A program made the translations under genes and the position numbers. DNA of 16,099 nucleotides from Rhodospirillales bacterium (GTDB taxonomy: Bacteria; Pseudomonadota; Alphaproteobacteria; QKFK01; SZUA-500), in the NCBI GenBank assembly GCA_003252195.1, contig QKFK01000151.1:1-16099 (forward strand). The letters are read 5' to 3'. This document shows positions 14,626 through 16,099 of this stretch, one piece after another. The notes beneath the pieces were generated by a model. That model made no database searches. It saw only the letters and a program-made list of their open reading frames with translations, and had not been told where the DNA came from. Position 1 is the stretch's first letter. Every line of letters begins with the position of its first letter.

Positions 14626-14666
14626 ATAAATTATGCAAAAACAAGTACTTATACATATTGTTAGAT

Positions 14667-14846
14667 TTACAATTTACGAGCTTCTTCAACTAACATAACA
14701 GGAATCCCGTCTCTAATTGGAAAGGCCAGCTTAGCTTTTTTGCTGATTAACTCTCCTTTTTCCTTATCATATTCTAGATTCTCGCCTGTTACTGGGCAAA
14801 TCAACATTTCAAGCAAGCTTTCAGAGACTCCGCTTTTTTCTGACAT
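14667..14846 (-). CDS. Trm112/UPF0434-like small protein
   Basis: This 59-residue protein matches the Trm112-like (YcaR/UPF0434) family. L-L-E-M-L-I-C-P-V-T-G (11-21) holds the single remaining cysteine of the former zinc site, followed by L-I-S-K-K-A-K-L-A-F-P-I-R-D-G-I-P-V-M-L (33-52), the family's hallmark. In eukaryotes and archaea Trm112 activates methyltransferases; the bacterial role is less clear. The gene sits 10 bases after cnoX, and its ribosome site AGAGG (complement of 14853-14857) overlaps the cnoX stop region, so the two are co-transcribed. Confidence 0.92.
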   Translation of the reverse strand: MSEKSGVSESLLEMLICPVTGENLEYDKEKGELISKKAKLAFPIRDGIPVMLVEEARKL

Positions 14847-14856
14847 ATCAAACCTC

Positions 14857-15777
14857 TTAACTAAAACAATATACCGACATTATTTTACGCGCTTTTATAG
14901 TCATAGGATGGGTATTTCCTAATGCCTCAAAAATTTTGAGCAATTGGCTTCTGGCAACGCCTTCGTTCCAACTTGCATCTTTCTTAATTATAGTTACCAG
15001 TGCTTCTGCAGCCTTTTCATAATTAGAAACCCCGCAAAAAGCTTTTGCAAGCTCAAAACAAGCTCCTAAATCATCAGGATTTTTAGATAACTTGGCTTCT
15101 AACTCATCTATAATAGATGCATCTGGGCTTTCTTCAATTAGCTCAATTGCTTTGATAACAGCATTTATATGTTCATTAGCTTTTATTTTATCATCTAGCT
15201 GAGCGATTATTTGTTTAGCTTCTTCAATCTGACCTAACTTAACATAACAACGAAGCAAGCCTCCCATGGCTTTATAATTTTCGTGGTCTTCTTGCAACAC
15301 TTGGCTAAACACTCCTACAGCGCTATCTATATCGCCATCATCAAGAGCTTTTAACGCAAGTTCCATTAGCTCGTCTATTGCTTGCCCACGATTGCCAGAC
15401 AATGGCAAACCACAAGTCGCAAAAACGCGCTCAATAAATTTTTTAAGCTCGCTTTCTTTAATTGCTCCAGCAAAAGCATCAACAGGCATTCCTTGAAAAA
15501 AAGCATATACAGTTGGCACAGATTGGATTCTGAGTTGCATTGCAATCGCCTGATTTTTTTCTACATTCACCTTTGCAAGATTAAAAGCGCCATTATAATC
15601 CTTTGTAGTCTTCTCTAGTATCGGCATCAAATCCTTACAAGGACCACATGTGCTTGACCAAAAATCCACCAACACAGGAACATTCATAGAGGCTTCTAAA
15701 ACCTTTGCCTCAAAATCGGCCATGTCTGCATCATATATATATTCAACTTGATTCGGATTTATGTTTTTATTTTCCAT
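14857..15777 (-). CDS. cnoX: CnoX-type thioredoxin/TPR chaperedoxin
   Basis: This 306-residue cytoplasmic protein has an N-terminal thioredoxin domain (about 15-120) and a C-terminal TPR-like helical domain (about 135-300), the architecture of CnoX/YbbN. The active site is W-S-S-T-C44-G-P-C47, and the cis-proline is in S-V-P88-T-V. E. coli CnoX lacks the first cysteine, while alphaproteobacterial ones such as that of Caulobacter are known to keep CxxC and have reductase activity; this copy follows the latter. Such proteins hold oxidised clients and pass them to GroEL. The ATG at 15777 is chosen because AAGG (complement of 15786-15789) precedes it; a TTG five codons upstream would overlap that site. 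It is first in a two-gene operon with the Trm112-like protein. Confidence 0.93.
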   Translation of the reverse strand: MENKNINPNQVEYIYDADMADFEAKVLEASMNVPVLVDFWSSTCGPCKDLMPILEKTTKDYNGAFNLAKVNVEKNQAIAMQLRIQSVPTVYAFFQGMPVDAFAGAIKESELKKFIERVFATCGLPLSGNRGQAIDELMELALKALDDGDIDSAVGVFSQVLQEDHENYKAMGGLLRCYVKLGQIEEAKQIIAQLDDKIKANEHINAVIKAIELIEESPDASIIDELEAKLSKNPDDLGACFELAKAFCGVSNYEKAAEALVTIIKKDASWNEGVARSQLLKIFEALGNTHPMTIKARKIMSVYCFS

Positions 15778-15792
15778 ATTAAATACCTTCAA

Positions 15793-15807
15793 AAAACGAT
15801 TCGTTTT
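15793..15807. promoter_or_regulatory. Palindrome in the cnoX leader
   Basis: AAAACGA-T-TCGTTTT is a perfect inverted repeat with a one-base centre. It lies between the predicted cnoX transcription start (about 15811) and its ribosome site. A one-base loop cannot form a good hairpin, so an operator is likelier. Confidence 0.35.
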
Positions 15808-15817
15808 AATTTATGTC

Positions 15818-15846
15818 AATATATTAAGCATCACCACACATTGCAA
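15818..15846 (-). promoter_or_regulatory. Promoter of cnoX
   Basis: On the minus strand -35 TTGCAA (15846-15841) and -10 TATATT (15823-15818) are separated by exactly 17 bases. Transcription would start near 15811, giving a leader of about 34 bases. Confidence 0.6.
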
Positions 15847-15945
15847 GCCCGATCAACAATCATTGCAAAACCACTGTTTTTGGGTTTTATTAGCAAAATA
15901 TATCCACCGAGAAACATAAAAAATGAAAAAAAATGAAAAATCTAC

Positions 15946-15974
15946 TTGCAAAAAACAAAATAATGCGCAATAAA
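15946..15974 (+). promoter_or_regulatory. Promoter of tRNA-Gly
   Basis: TTGCAA (15946-15951) and AATAAA (15969-15974) are spaced by 17 bases. Transcription would start near 15981, about 14 bases before the tRNA. The -10 is a weak match. Confidence 0.4.
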
Positions 15975-15994
15975 AGCAACGTTCTACTTATTAT

Positions 15995-16069
15995 GCGGGT
16001 GTAGCTCAGGGGTAGAGCGCAACCTTGCCAAGGTTGATGTCGAGGGTTCGAATCCCTTCACCCGCTCCA
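15995..16069 (+). tRNA. tRNA-Gly (anticodon GCC) with encoded CCA
   Basis: The cloverleaf is complete. The acceptor stem GCGGGTG (15995-16001) pairs with CACCCGC (16059-16065). The D stem is GCTC/GAGC (16004-16007 with 16015-16018), and the anticodon stem CAACC/GGTTG (16020-16024 with 16032-16036). The anticodon loop TTGCCAA carries GCC at 16027-16029, and the T arm GAGGG-TTCGAAT-CCCTT follows (one G-T pair). The discriminator is T at 16066, as usual for bacterial tRNA-Gly, and CCA is encoded at 16067-16069. It reads GGC and GGU codons. Confidence 0.98.
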
Positions 16070-16073
16070 AAAC

Positions 16074-16099
16074 AAACCGCCACTTACGGCGGTTTTTTT
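16074..16099 (+). terminator. Rho-independent terminator of tRNA-Gly
   Basis: AAACCGCC (16074-16081) pairs with GGCGGTTT (16088-16095) around ACTTAC, followed by T residues to the window end. It lies five bases past the encoded CCA. Confidence 0.93.

Noticed and set aside
15995..16099. tRNA-Gly as an integration site for the accessory genes
   Set aside because: The tRNA is intact, more than 5 kb from the cluster, and no integrase or partial tRNA repeat is present in the window.

Overview
The window looks like chromosomal DNA from an AT-rich alphaproteobacterium. The evidence is the minus-strand order prs > rplY (long CTC/TL5-type L25) > pth > ychF, a CnoX-type thioredoxin/TPR protein with an intact CxxC followed by a Trm112-like protein, and a tRNA-Gly with an encoded CCA. 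A membrane pyrophosphatase together with an apparently fructose-bisphosphate-activated L-lactate dehydrogenase would suit a fermentative, perhaps host-associated lifestyle. That lifestyle and any finer placement are inference.

Layout. 1-2622 (+): a divergent ion-pumping membrane pyrophosphatase with a structured leader and a clear terminator. 2908-3420 (+): a small three-segment membrane protein. 3535-4528 (+): L-lactate dehydrogenase and its terminator. 4538-10116 (+): the accessory block, containing five paralogous proteins of about 290-335 residues plus one unrelated 157-residue protein. 10127-10759 (-): a CatB/Vat-like acetyltransferase convergent with that block. 10962-14536 (-): ychF, pth, rplY and prs. 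14667-15777 (-): Trm112-like protein and cnoX. 15995-16099 (+): tRNA-Gly(GCC) and its terminator.

The most unusual part is 4538-10116. Four of the five paralogs carry HExxH followed 24-26 residues later by a conserved L-D-E-A helix, which is a zincin metallopeptidase signature. The first copy keeps the fold-defining flanking motifs but has A-E-A-T-Q in place of HExxH, so it looks like a pseudo-enzyme. All five share P-[TS]-G-K near the N-terminus, a conserved R/D-R segment in the middle, and a W-x-G motif in the C-terminal third. Copies 1 and 2 each have their own promoter, and the two promoters are near-identical, with TTTAGACA-type direct repeats about two helical turns apart. Copy 2, the 157-residue gene and copies 3-5 then run as one tight operon, with the last three genes abutting stop-to-start. 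No signal peptides, transposases or integrases are visible. The proteins may be cytosolic regulators, stress or defence proteases, or effectors exported by a non-Sec route; the sequence alone does not decide.

The rest of the window is conventional: translation and nucleotide housekeeping genes (ychF, pth, rplY, prs), a redox chaperone, energy conservation from pyrophosphate, and lactate fermentation.
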